NCBI GenBank assembly: GCA_017430765.1
Contig: JAFRMI010000018.1
Coordinates: 1-31,282 of the forward strand
Length of the DNA: 31,282 nt
Direction: 5' to 3'
Origin: Lachnospiraceae bacterium
GTDB taxonomy: Bacteria; Bacillota_A; Clostridia; Lachnospirales; Lachnospiraceae
Shown here piece after piece: positions 1 to 8,400 of the stretch (position 1 is the first letter of the stretch; each line of letters starts with the position of its first letter). The translations under genes and the position numbers were made by a program. The notes below the pieces were generated by a model that did not search any database, had not been told where the DNA came from, and worked only from the letters and a program-made list of their open reading frames with translations.

Positions 1-30
1 ATTGCCTCAGAATAAATGCAGAATATCAAA

Positions 31-50
31 TGTTATCAATTTGTTATCAA
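31..50. repeat. Two direct copies of a 9-bp AT-rich motif downstream of guaA
   Basis: The 9-mer tgttatcaa occurs at 31-39 and again at 42-50, an 11-bp period close to one helical turn. It lies about 60 bp beyond the guaA stop codon. Short spaced direct repeats of this kind can be arm-type binding sites for a tyrosine recombinase, and the guaA 3' end is a known integration hotspot. No recombinase gene is visible in the window, so the role is unproven. Confidence 0.35.
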
Positions 51-59
51 ATCTACCCT

Positions 60-85
60 CAAGGCCTCGAAAAGCCTTGTTTTAA
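60..85 (+). terminator. Possible weak terminator facing the left-hand neighbour
   Basis: A 6-bp stem (CAAGGC at 60-65 with GCCTTG at 74-79) and an 8-base loop are followed on the plus strand by TTTT. It would suit a plus-strand gene ending just left of the window, convergent with guaA. The stem is short, and on the guaA strand no T-run follows it, so it may be neither. Confidence 0.3.
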
Positions 86-107
86 GCCACTTCACGAGGA
101 GCCTTAA

Positions 108-1097
108 TCATTCGTACTCGACCGTTGCCGGCGGCTTAGGTGTATAGTCATACAGTACGCGGTTGATCCCCGGCACTTCCTTTGTGATCCGCTCCGCGAG
201 GTGGTCCAGGAACTCCGGTGCCAGATGTTCCACCGTCACCTCCATCACATCGGTCGTGTTAATTGCGCGGATGATGCACGGCCAGTCAAACGTCCGCTTG
301 CCATCCCGCACGCCGGTAGATTTGAAATCCGGTACAACAGTGAAATACTGCCAGACTTTTCCCTGCAGTCCGTTCTTTTCAAATTCCTCCCGGAGAATCG
401 CATCAGATTCCCGGACGGCCTCCAGGCGGTCCCTCGTAATTGCGCCGGGGCAGCGGACGCCAAGGCCCGGTCCCGGGAACGGCTGACGGTCCACCATGGA
501 ATCCGGAAGGCCGAGCATACGCCCTACTTCACGGACCTCGTCCTTGAAAAGGATCCGGACAGGCTCTACAAGTTCAAAGCGGGACGCGATGTCTTCCGGC
601 AGTCCGCCCGCATTGTGATGAGCCTTTATGCCGGCTTCACTCTCCAGGATATCCGGCCAGATCGTACCCTGTGCAAGGAACTCCACGCCTTCAAGCTTTC
701 TGGCTTCGTCTGCGAAGACATCAATAAATTCTTCGCCGATAATATGTCTCTTCTTCTCCGGATCAGAGACTCCCGCGAGCTTATCGAGGAAACGGTCCAC
801 CGCATCCACATAGATCAGATTCGCGTTCATCTGTCCGCGGAACACATCGATCACCTGCTCAGGCTCCCCCTTGCGGAGCAGTCCGTGATTCACATGGACA
901 CAGACAAGATTCTGTCCGATTGCCTTTATCAGAAGTGCCGCAACCACAGAAGAGTCAACACCGCCGGACAGTGCCAGCAGGACCTTCTTATCTCCTACCT
1001 GCTTTCTGATTTCCTCAAGCTGCCAGTCAATGAATGCCTGCGCAAGTTCCGGTGTTGTGATTCTCTTCATATCATCGGGACGATTGATGTTCTGCAT
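108..1097 (-). CDS. guaA: GMP synthase, ATP-pyrophosphatase subunit without a glutaminase domain
   Basis: The 329-residue protein is the XMP-amidating half of GMP synthase: ATP adenylylates XMP and ammonia gives GMP, the last step of guanine nucleotide synthesis. The PP-loop SGGVDSS is at residues 44-50. HVNHGLLRKGE, the QPFPGPGLGVR region and the family-typical ending PPATVEYE follow, so the 3' end is intact. Most bacterial GuaA proteins are about 510-525 residues because an N-terminal class I amidotransferase domain precedes this part. Here the gene starts directly with the ATPPase domain, as in the two-subunit archaeal enzyme. Met1 is preferred because GGAAGG lies 10 bases upstream, while Met10 has no ribosome site. 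A separate promoter-like element lies upstream, so this is not a truncation by the window edge. No glutaminase partner gene is in the window. Confidence 0.93.
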   Translation of the reverse strand: MQNINRPDDMKRITTPELAQAFIDWQLEEIRKQVGDKKVLLALSGGVDSSVVAALLIKAIGQNLVCVHVNHGLLRKGEPEQVIDVFRGQMNANLIYVDAVDRFLDKLAGVSDPEKKRHIIGEEFIDVFADEARKLEGVEFLAQGTIWPDILESEAGIKAHHNAGGLPEDIASRFELVEPVRILFKDEVREVGRMLGLPDSMVDRQPFPGPGLGVRCPGAITRDRLEAVRESDAILREEFEKNGLQGKVWQYFTVVPDFKSTGVRDGKRTFDWPCIIRAINTTDVMEVTVEHLAPEFLDHLAERITKEVPGINRVLYDYTPKPPATVEYE

Positions 1098-1171
1098 AGT
1101 TTCAGTACCTTCCCTTCTACGTTCCTGTCCGGTGCAGCGCGCACCTGCTTTCCTTCATTGATAACATCTAC

Positions 1172-1201
1172 AGTAAACAATAAAATACATCCATTCGTCA
1201 A
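1172..1201 (-). promoter_or_regulatory. Candidate guaA promoter
   Basis: On the minus strand TTGACG (1196-1201) and TTTACT (1172-1177) are separated by 18 bp, about 75 bases upstream of the guaA start. The -35 element is good and the -10 element is mediocre. A short A-rich/T-rich hairpin (AAAAACG 1204-1210 with CGTTTTT 1215-1221) lies just upstream at the stop codon of the preceding HAD gene and may end that transcript. I see no purine riboswitch-like structure in this 122-bp gap. Confidence 0.5.
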
Positions 1202-1219
1202 TAAAAAACGGACTCGTTT

Positions 1220-1873
1220 TTACATCTCCCCTGCCTTCATCTTCTCGAGAACATCGAGCAGAGACGGAAAGATCGCGTCCGCCTTGCTTCGCATCTCCTC
1301 GTCCGGCTGGAGAATATCAGGGATCATAACAGTATAGGCACCGGCTGCTCTTCCGGCGCGGATTCCGTTAAACGAATCCTCAAAGACGTAGCAGTCGGAA
1401 GCGGGGAGTCCGATCCGTTCAGCTGCTTTAAGGAAAATATCCGGAAACGGTTTCGCACGCGCAAGAGAGACCCCGCTGATATAATCATCGAGGTATTTCA
1501 TAAGGCCCGTGGCTTCCATATGATGCCGGATTTCCTCTTCGGATGAGCTGCTCGCGACGATGATGGGCATCCCCTGTTCTTTTAGGAAATGCAGCAATTC
1601 CGTGATCCCTGGTTTTTTGAAGATTTTTCCTCTCAGTTTTATGCGAATTCTCTTTCTGAAATCATCGAACAGAGAATCTGTGTCTTCCGTCATGAAATAC
1701 TTGCGAAGAACGGCACATTCCTCCTCGCCCACCGTGCCGCATATTTCATTTGGAAAGGACTCGTCAAGCGTCAGCCCCCTGTCCGCGGCAAGTTCTTCCC
1801 ACGTATCCTGATAGACCCGTTCCGTGTCAATCATCAGGCCGTCCATATCAAAGATAGCGCCTCTTTTCATCAT
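1220..1873 (-). CDS. HAD-superfamily hydrolase, beta-phosphoglucomutase/phosphatase type
   Basis: The 217-residue protein is a subfamily IA HAD hydrolase, normally a cytosolic phosphatase or phosphomutase acting on a small phosphorylated metabolite through an aspartyl-phosphate. Motif I is FDMDGLMIDTE near residues 8-18, with nucleophile Asp9 and acid/base Asp11. Motif II is the serine run VASSSS near 106-111. Motif III lysine is in ARAKPFPD, and motif IV is in FEDSFNG. The helical cap after residue 15 fits the PGM/YcjU/GPH groups. The substrate cannot be read from sequence. The ribosome site GAGGG lies 5 bases before the first of two consecutive ATG codons. The gene is 139 bp downstream of the ANTAR gene and could be read from the same transcript. 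Confidence 0.88.
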   Translation of the reverse strand: MMKRGAIFDMDGLMIDTERVYQDTWEELAADRGLTLDESFPNEICGTVGEEECAVLRKYFMTEDTDSLFDDFRKRIRIKLRGKIFKKPGITELLHFLKEQGMPIIVASSSSEEEIRHHMEATGLMKYLDDYISGVSLARAKPFPDIFLKAAERIGLPASDCYVFEDSFNGIRAGRAAGAYTVMIPDILQPDEEMRSKADAIFPSLLDVLEKMKAGEM

Positions 1874-2012
1874 GCTGTCCCTCTGCTGTTTCTCATCCTG
1901 ATCCCTCTCTCCAGCATTTTTCTGTTACGGATTCTTTCAATCGAACGCCTCTCCCGGCATTGCCCTGCCTGCTTCTCCGGCACTGCATGAAGCACCCCGG
2001 GAAGGAATTTTC

Positions 2013-2588
2013 TTATTCATCAAGAATCCATTCGGCAATTCTCCGCCTTGAAACCCCGTGATTCATCGCCTGCTGACCGATATATCTGTGTGCGTCTTCC
2101 TCCGTCATATGCTTCTTTTCAAGCAGAAAGAATTTGGCGCGGTTCACAACCCGGATCTCCTCCAACTTCTCCTCCGCTTTTCGGATCTTTGACTCAAGCT
2201 CGTGCATTTTCGTCTGCACAGAAAGCAGAAAACGGACGGAGTATTCCAGCTGTGCGGCAGGCACGGGTTTTGCGATCACGAGAACTCCCCTGTCTGTCAC
2301 ATGATCCCTTATAATATCGCACACCTCCTGCGGAGCCGCAAGGAGTACAGAAGTGTGACCTTCGTCCGTAATATCGAGAGCAAACTGTTCGCCCATCTCA
2401 TCCAGCAGGGGAGCATTGATGACAATCAGATCATAGTACCGTTCCAGAACGCATTGCCTGGCTGAAGCCACACTCTTTCTCCGGTCAACCATGATAATCC
2501 CGGACAGGGGTTTCCGGACAACGGAAGAAAACTGATCAGAGGCAGATACGATCAGAACGGAATGCTGCGCATCTGCTTTTTTGCCCAT
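2013..2588 (-). CDS. ANTAR-domain RNA-binding regulator with a degenerate receiver domain
   Basis: The 191-residue protein has a receiver-like domain (about 10-122), a coiled coil (about 125-150) and a C-terminal ANTAR domain (about 135-188, with RVVNRAKFFLLEKKH, MTEEDAHRYI and SRRRIAEWIL). ANTAR proteins bind paired hexaloop RNA hairpins that overlap terminators and allow readthrough, often in nitrogen metabolism leaders. The receiver looks inactive for phosphorylation: the residue at the phospho-Asp position is Asn58 in YDLIVIN, and the usual acidic pair after the first strand is replaced by Ser-Ala in VLIVSASD. The switch lysine is kept (Lys107 in VIAKPV). The gene follows glnA by 15 bp with its own ribosome site GGTGGAG, so the pair is probably co-expressed. 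The direct target RNA is not evident here. Confidence 0.88.
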   Translation of the reverse strand: MGKKADAQHSVLIVSASDQFSSVVRKPLSGIIMVDRRKSVASARQCVLERYYDLIVINAPLLDEMGEQFALDITDEGHTSVLLAAPQEVCDIIRDHVTDRGVLVIAKPVPAAQLEYSVRFLLSVQTKMHELESKIRKAEEKLEEIRVVNRAKFFLLEKKHMTEEDAHRYIGQQAMNHGVSRRRIAEWILDE

Positions 2589-2603
2589 AAAACTCCACCC
2601 CCG

Positions 2604-3779
2604 TCAGATCTTTGTGTATCTTTTTATGATCTCTTCCGGAATGATGTTGCGGACAAAATCACTCCTGCACGCAAGGGAACCTGCTTCTTTGCGGGAGCCC
2701 GGCAAAAGAGGCTCCAATCCGTCCGTATTCTCCGGCAGGCGGAGATGGTTTCTGATCCCGTAAAGCCCTGCATGAATGAGAAGCGCAAAGACCAGATACG
2801 GATTGCCCGATGCATCCGGAGACCGGAGTTCTGCACGGGTACGTCCCTTAAAAGTCTCAAGATACAGAAGTTCCGACTGCCCTGCGGCGGACCAGTTTAC
2901 CCGGTCCGGTGCCGTACTGCTGCCCAGCCTCGCGTATGAAGCATCCGTCGGATTGAGGAAGATCGTGATGTCACGAATCCGCTCCAGTATGCCGGCAGCA
3001 GCCTCGGATACCACGTCCTTCCCTTCTCTGTCCGAGGCAAATATATTAATGTGATACCCGTTTCCCGGCTTATCTGGAAGGGGCATGGGGGAGAAATCCG
3101 CGACAAGGCCGTACCGGTCCGCCACCACGCTCACTGCCATCTTGAACGTGATCATCTGGTCCGCGGCTTTCAGCGGTTTCCCGTAATGAAAATCGATCTC
3201 ATTCTGACCGGGTCCGCGCTCATGGTGGGATCGTTCAGGCACAAGTCCCATTCTCTCAATGGTCAGACTGATCTCACGCCTGATATTTTCACACCTGTCA
3301 ACAGGCCCGACATCCATATAACCGGCCTCATCATAAGGTGTTTTCGTGGGGCGCCCCTCTTCATCCTTCATAAAGAGATAGAATTCCGTCTCTGATCCGA
3401 AACGAAATTCCACACCGGCCTCCTCCGCCTTTCGGACCGCCTCTTTCAGAATCACCCTTGTGTCGGCGGCGTATGCATCCCCCTCCGGCGTACATACATC
3501 ACAGAGCATCCGCAGAACACGGCCGCTGTCCGGCCGCCACGGAAGAACAGAAAGAGTTGAAGAATCCGGACGGAGATAGAGGGATGCGTAGGGGCAGTCC
3601 TCAAAACCCGCGATCTGGCGCGCATTGACAGGGATCCCCTCCTCAAAGGCCTTTTTTATCTCACCCTGCCTGACAGCGATATTTTTCTGTACGCCATAAG
3701 CGTCCACAAAAGCGAGGCGGATAAACTTTGCGTCCTCTTCTTCTATGTATTTCATCACTTCCTCATATGTATATCTCAT
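2604..3779 (-). CDS. glnA: Short type I-like glutamine synthetase
   Basis: The 391-residue protein belongs to the glutamine synthetase family, which joins glutamate and ammonia using ATP. Landmarks in order are the N-terminal beta-grasp with PWRPDSGRVL, the metal site GSETEFYLF, GPGQNEIDFHYG, GNGYHINIF, and RAELRSPDASGNPYL with the active-site arginines. It is about 50 residues shorter than the usual 440-470 of GSI, mostly at the C-terminus. GNGYHINIF also departs from the usual GSGMHVHQS wording, so a GS-like ligase using another amine is possible. An ATG four codons upstream (3791) is rejected because it lies inside the ribosome site: GGAGG at 3785-3789 is 5 bases from the ATG at 3779. It sits between gltD and the ANTAR gene, and the window encodes a second, type III enzyme. 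Confidence 0.87.
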   Translation of the reverse strand: MRYTYEEVMKYIEEEDAKFIRLAFVDAYGVQKNIAVRQGEIKKAFEEGIPVNARQIAGFEDCPYASLYLRPDSSTLSVLPWRPDSGRVLRMLCDVCTPEGDAYAADTRVILKEAVRKAEEAGVEFRFGSETEFYLFMKDEEGRPTKTPYDEAGYMDVGPVDRCENIRREISLTIERMGLVPERSHHERGPGQNEIDFHYGKPLKAADQMITFKMAVSVVADRYGLVADFSPMPLPDKPGNGYHINIFASDREGKDVVSEAAAGILERIRDITIFLNPTDASYARLGSSTAPDRVNWSAAGQSELLYLETFKGRTRAELRSPDASGNPYLVFALLIHAGLYGIRNHLRLPENTDGLEPLLPGSRKEAGSLACRSDFVRNIIPEEIIKRYTKI

Positions 3780-3784
3780 AGGTT

Positions 3785-3789
3785 CCTCC
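3785..3789 (-). promoter_or_regulatory. Ribosome binding site that decides the glnA start
   Basis: GGAGG on the minus strand is 5 bases from the ATG at 3779. The alternative in-frame ATG at 3789-3791 overlaps this motif and has nothing ribosome-like before it. The stop codon of the short leader ORF (3791-3793) also abuts this site, which allows translational coupling. Confidence 0.8.
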
Positions 3790-3790
3790 A

Positions 3791-3838
3791 TTACAATAGA
3801 AAGTGAACAGCAAAAATACCGGCTCTTGTTTTCAGCAT
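3791..3838 (-). CDS. Candidate 15-residue leader peptide upstream of glnA
   Basis: A minus-strand ORF starts at 3838 and encodes MLKTRAGIFAVHFLL before a TAA at 3791-3793. A strong ribosome site, TGGAGG, ends 6 bases before its ATG, as good as that of most genes here. Its stop codon touches the glnA ribosome site. It lies downstream of a TATAAT element at 3866-3871, so it should be in the glnA mRNA. The peptide has no run of Gln, Glu or other regulatory codons, and I recognise no homologue. It may act by coupling or by stalling, or it may be chance. Confidence 0.5.
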   Translation of the reverse strand: MLKTRAGIFAVHFLL

Positions 3839-3865
3839 AGCATACCTCCAGTCAGATATGCATCT

Positions 3866-3871
3866 ATTATA
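3866..3871 (-). promoter_or_regulatory. Candidate -10 element for the glnA-ANTAR transcript
   Basis: A perfect TATAAT on the minus strand lies 28 bases upstream of the leader ORF and 87 bases upstream of glnA. No convincing -35 hexamer sits 16-18 bp upstream; that region is a T-run preceded by GGAGAT. An activator-dependent promoter would fit, but only the -10 is well supported. Confidence 0.45.
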
Positions 3872-3985
3872 TTCAGGCACACGAAAAAATCTCCTGATTA
3901 AACACAGGTTCGGAATCTCTGCAGTCTCTCCGTTTCTTCCGTCTCTGACACAAACGTGGATAGAATGTCCGTCTGTTGGGGACAC

Positions 3986-5470
3986 TCACAGGTTTGTATA
4001 CCCCATTAGTGCGAGATCCACTTCTTTCGCGGCATTTCTTCCCTCTGCAATCGCCCAGACAACAAGAGATTGTCCCCGATGCATATCACCAGCCACATAG
4101 ACCCCCTCTTTGGTTGTCGCGTACCCTCCGGGTTTCGTATTGACATTCGTCCTTCCGTCGATCTCCACACCGAATGACTCCGTCACATATGATTCACTTC
4201 CGAGAAAACCGGCAGCAATCAAAACAAGCTGTACCGGAACCGTTCTCTCCGACCGCTTGACCGGTACCATGCTGAGCCTCCCGGTTTCTTCGTCCATTAC
4301 CGGGGAAAAGGAAATCAGTACCGCTCCCTTAAGGTTTCCCTCTTCGTCTTTCAGAAATTCCTTGACGGTTGTCTGGTAGATGCGGGGATCTGCGCCGAAT
4401 TTCCAGATGGCCTCCTCCTGGCCGTAATCCGTCTTGAGGATCTTCGGCCATTCCGGCCACGGATTCGTCACCGGACGCCTTTCCGGCGGCTTCGGCATCA
4501 TTTCCAGCTGCGTCACACTTCCTGCCCCGAGGCGGATACAGGATGCGACACAGTCGTTTCCTGTATCTCCGCCTCCGATCACGATGACATTCTTACCTTT
4601 TACAAGATCATAAGGAACATCGCTGAAATGGCTGTCGAGGAGACGTCTGGTCACCTGACCGAGAAAATCGACCGCGAACCGGATCCCGTTCGCCTCTCTC
4701 CCCGGCACCTTGATATCCCGCGGATTCGATGCGCCGCAGGAGAGTATTACGGCATCATATTCTTCCTCCAGGACAGAAGCCGGTATATCTTTTCCCACAT
4801 CCGTATTCACCAGGAAATGTACACCCGCACCTTCCATGACAGCAAGCCTGCGGTCAATCACTGTTTTCTCCAGTTTCATATTCGGAATCCCGTAGCGAAG
4901 AAGTCCGCCGATGCGGTCGCTTCTCTCATAAACCGTGACCTCGTGTCCCCTGTGATTGAGAAGCTGGGCAGCAGCAAGCCCGGACGGCCCGCTTCCCACA
5001 ACAGCAACCTTCTTTCCCGTCCGCACCTCCGGCGGTTTCTCGTCCACGAGGCCGTGCACAAATGCATACTCGATCACTGCCCTCTCGTTTTCCTTCGTGG
5101 CCACCGGATCATCGTGAAGACCGCAGGTACAGGCGGCCTCACAGAGCGCCGGACAGACGCGGCACGTAAACTCGGGAAAGCTGTGCGTGATCTGCAGTCT
5201 TCGATAGGCTTCCGCCATTTTTCCCCTGTAAACAAGATCATTGATTTCCGGTATCAGTCCTTTCAAAGGGCAGCCCGATGCCATTCCCGCAATCATGCCG
5301 CCTCCCTGACAGAACGGTATGCCACAGTCCATACATCTGGCAGCCTGCTTTCTCCGTTCCGTCATCGGCAGCGAGAAATGAAATTCGCAGAAATCCATGA
5401 GCCTTTCTTCCTCGGAACGGGCGGGCCCGTCCATCCTCCTGTATTCCAAAAAACCGGTTTCTTTTCCCAT
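3986..5470 (-). CDS. gltD: Glutamate synthase (NADPH) small subunit
   Basis: The 494-residue flavoprotein passes electrons from NAD(P)H through FAD and two 4Fe-4S clusters to GltB. The N-terminal cluster cysteines are visible in CMDCGIPFC and in CRVCPALCEAACTCG. The FAD-binding motif is VVGSGPSGLAAAQ, and the NAD(P)H-binding motif is VIGGGDTGNDC. The ending has the family-typical VYVAGDMHRGQSLVVWAIAEGR. The start at 5470 is chosen over an upstream in-frame ATG at 5548 because homologous sequence begins at MGKETGFLEY and because GGAGGT lies just upstream, inside the last codons of gltB. Only one base separates the gltB stop from this ATG, so translation is almost certainly coupled. Confidence 0.95.
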   Translation of the reverse strand: MGKETGFLEYRRMDGPARSEEERLMDFCEFHFSLPMTERRKQAARCMDCGIPFCQGGGMIAGMASGCPLKGLIPEINDLVYRGKMAEAYRRLQITHSFPEFTCRVCPALCEAACTCGLHDDPVATKENERAVIEYAFVHGLVDEKPPEVRTGKKVAVVGSGPSGLAAAQLLNHRGHEVTVYERSDRIGGLLRYGIPNMKLEKTVIDRRLAVMEGAGVHFLVNTDVGKDIPASVLEEEYDAVILSCGASNPRDIKVPGREANGIRFAVDFLGQVTRRLLDSHFSDVPYDLVKGKNVIVIGGGDTGNDCVASCIRLGAGSVTQLEMMPKPPERRPVTNPWPEWPKILKTDYGQEEAIWKFGADPRIYQTTVKEFLKDEEGNLKGAVLISFSPVMDEETGRLSMVPVKRSERTVPVQLVLIAAGFLGSESYVTESFGVEIDGRTNVNTKPGGYATTKEGVYVAGDMHRGQSLVVWAIAEGRNAAKEVDLALMGYTNL

Positions 5471-5471
5471 A

Positions 5472-8400
5472 TCATACCTCCGCATCAGCGACGAATTCCC
5501 TGAACGCTTCGATCTTAGCCTCCTCCGTGTCCGATCCCTGCTCTTCACTCTTTGCGATCAGCTTCAGAATCTTCTTATAATCTGTCGGAATGATCTTTTT
5601 AAAATGCGGCACATTTTCCGCAAAATGCTCAAGTATCTCCTTCCCTTTCTTTGATCCGGTATATCTTACGTGTTCCTCGATCATCTTCCGCAGTTCCCTG
5701 CGGTCCGTATCTGATTCCACGTTCTCCATCCGGACAAGCTGTTTGTTCAGGTTTCTGTAGAGACGGTTGTCCGCATCCAGAACATAGGCGATTCCCCCGC
5801 TCATGCCCGCGGCAAAGTTTTTGCCGACAGAGCCCAGAATCACCACACACCCCCCTGTCATATACTCGCATCCGTGTTCGCCGACACCTTCCGCAACACA
5901 GCGGGCACCGGAATTCCGGATGCAGAAGCGCTCACCGGCCATGCCGGAGATATAGGCTTCGCCGGACGTCGCTCCATACAGTGCCACATTTCCGGCAATG
6001 ACATTCCTGTACGGGTCGTAAGCAGCTTCTTTCGGCGCACGGACGATCAGTTTTCCCCCGGACAGTCCTTTGCCGAAGTAATCATTGCAGTCTCCCGTCA
6101 GACAAATCGTGAGACCTCTCGGGATGAACGCGCCGAAGCTCTGGCCGCCGGAGCCGGTGCAGTTGATCACGATCGTATCGTCAGGAAGCCCCTCCGGGTG
6201 TTTTCTCGTGATTTCCGCGCCCAGAAGCGTTCCGAATGTCCGGTCCGTGTTCGTCACACGAAGTGACAGTTCCGCCTTCTTCCCCCTTCCCAGGGCTAAT
6301 TTAACATCCCGGGACGCGAGGAGAACGGCCTCATCCTTTGTCTCCTGCAGATGGAAATCATACCGGTTCTCCGGATGAAAGGTGCTCTCATGCCGGTCCG
6401 TTCCCGACATATCCAGAAGAATCCGCTTAAGATCCAGCTTTTGCTGTCTGTCAGAAAGATCTTCCCGCACCCGCAGAAGATCCGTTCTTCCGACAAGTTC
6501 CTCCACCGACCGGACGCCCAGCGCAGCCATAATCTCCCGAAGCTGTCTTGCAATAAAAAGCATGAAGTTCATAACATACTCGGGCTTTCCGGCAAATCTC
6601 TTCCGAAGTTTTGGGTTCTGGGTCGCGACTCCCATGGGACACGTATCGGACTGGCATGCCCTCATCATGACACATCCCATGGAAATAAGAGGGGCCGTCG
6701 CGAATCCGAATTCCTCCGCTCCTAAAATGGCAGCAATGGCGACATCCCGTCCGCTCATAAGCTTTCCATCCGTCTCAATAACGACCTGTCCGCGGAGACC
6801 GTTCCTGATGAGCGTCTGGTGCGTCTCAGAAAGGCCCAGTTCCCATGGCAGTCCGGCATTATGGATGGAGGATACCGGCGCGGCGCCGGTTCCGCCGTCG
6901 TATCCCGATATGAGGATGACGCCGGCACCTGCTTTGGCGACTCCTGCCGCTACTGTTCCGACACCTGCCTCCGATACAAGCTTTACAGAAATCTGCGCAT
7001 TTTTATTTGCGCATTTCAGATCATAGATCAGCTGCGCCAGATCCTCGATGGAATAGATGTCATGATGCGGCGGAGGTGAAATCAGGCTGACTCCGGGGGT
7101 GGAATGCCTCGTTTTCGCGATCCACGGATAGACCTTTCTTCCCGGAAGATGGCCGCCCTCCCCGGGCTTTGCGCCCTGTGCCATCTTAATCTGGATCTCC
7201 TTTGCGCTTACAAGGTAACGGCTCGTGACGCCGAAACGCCCGCTGGCCACCTGCTTGATGGCCGAACTTCTGTCATTCGCCGTACCGGCGGACAGAATTC
7301 TCTCCTCGCTCTCTCCGCCCTCTCCGCTGTTGGACTTGCCGCCCAGACGGTTCATAGCAACAGCCAGTGTCTGATGCGCCTCTTCAGATATGGATCCGTA
7401 GGACATAGCACCCGTTTTGAAACGCCGTACAATTGATTCCTCACTTTCCACCAGCGCAAGCGGAATCCCCTGCTCCGGCGGTACAAATTCCATCAGACTG
7501 CGCAGATACCCGGTTCTCTCTTCATCCACCATCTTCGTGTATTCCACGAATTTTCTGTAGTTTCCCTCCCGTACGGCGCTTTGCAGCATATGGATCGTCC
7601 GCGGGTTATATCTGTGGTTTTCTCCCTGGCTTCTCGATTTATGACGTCCCTCTGCCGTCAGTTCCAGATCAACCGCAAGTCCAAGGGGATCGAATGCGCG
7701 GCTGTGCTGTTCATCTGCAGTCCTTCCTATATCATCCAGCGTAATGCCGCCCACGCGGCTGACAGTACCTGTAAAATACTGCTCAATGACTTCCTCTGAA
7801 ATACCAATTGCCTCAAAGATCTTGCTTCCCTGATAGGACTGAATGGTGGAAATCCCCATCTTCGACGCAATTTTGACAATTCCAAACAGAACCGCTCTAT
7901 CGTAATCCTCCACTGCCGCATAATAGTCCTTGTCAAGAAGCTCTTCCTCCACAAGTTCCGCGATTGTTGCATGTGCGAGATAAGGATTTACAGCGGAGGC
8001 TCCGTACCCGAGAAGCGTGGCAAAATGATGCACCTCTCTTGGTTCTCCTGACTCCAGAATCAGCGACATGGACGTGCACTTTTTCGTATCTACGAGATGC
8101 TTGTGGACAGCGGCAACCGCCAGAAGCGACGGAATCGCGACATGGTTTTCGTCTACCCCTCTGTCTGACAGAATCAAAATATTAGTTCCTTCACGGTATG
8201 CCTTGTCCACCAGCTGGGCAAGATGCGTGAGAACCCGCCGCATCGGCGTTCCTTTATAGAACAGCGTGGAAACTTTGGAGACGCGGAACCCCTCCTTCTT
8301 CATATTTTCGATCTTCAGAAGATCCAGATCAGAGAGAATCGGATTTTCTATTTTGAGGACGTGGCAGTTCTCCGGGCGCTCTTCCAGCAAATTGCCGTTC

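Noticed and set aside
201..1337. 378-codon plus-strand ORF opposite guaA
   Set aside because: It covers most of a clearly conserved gene on the other strand and shows no recognisable domain. It is a high-GC shadow frame.
3791..3985. 64-codon ORF upstream of glnA as a full gene
   Set aside because: Its upstream ATG lacks a ribosome site and it overlaps the presumed promoter. Only the last 15 codons, with their own ribosome site, are kept as a leader candidate.
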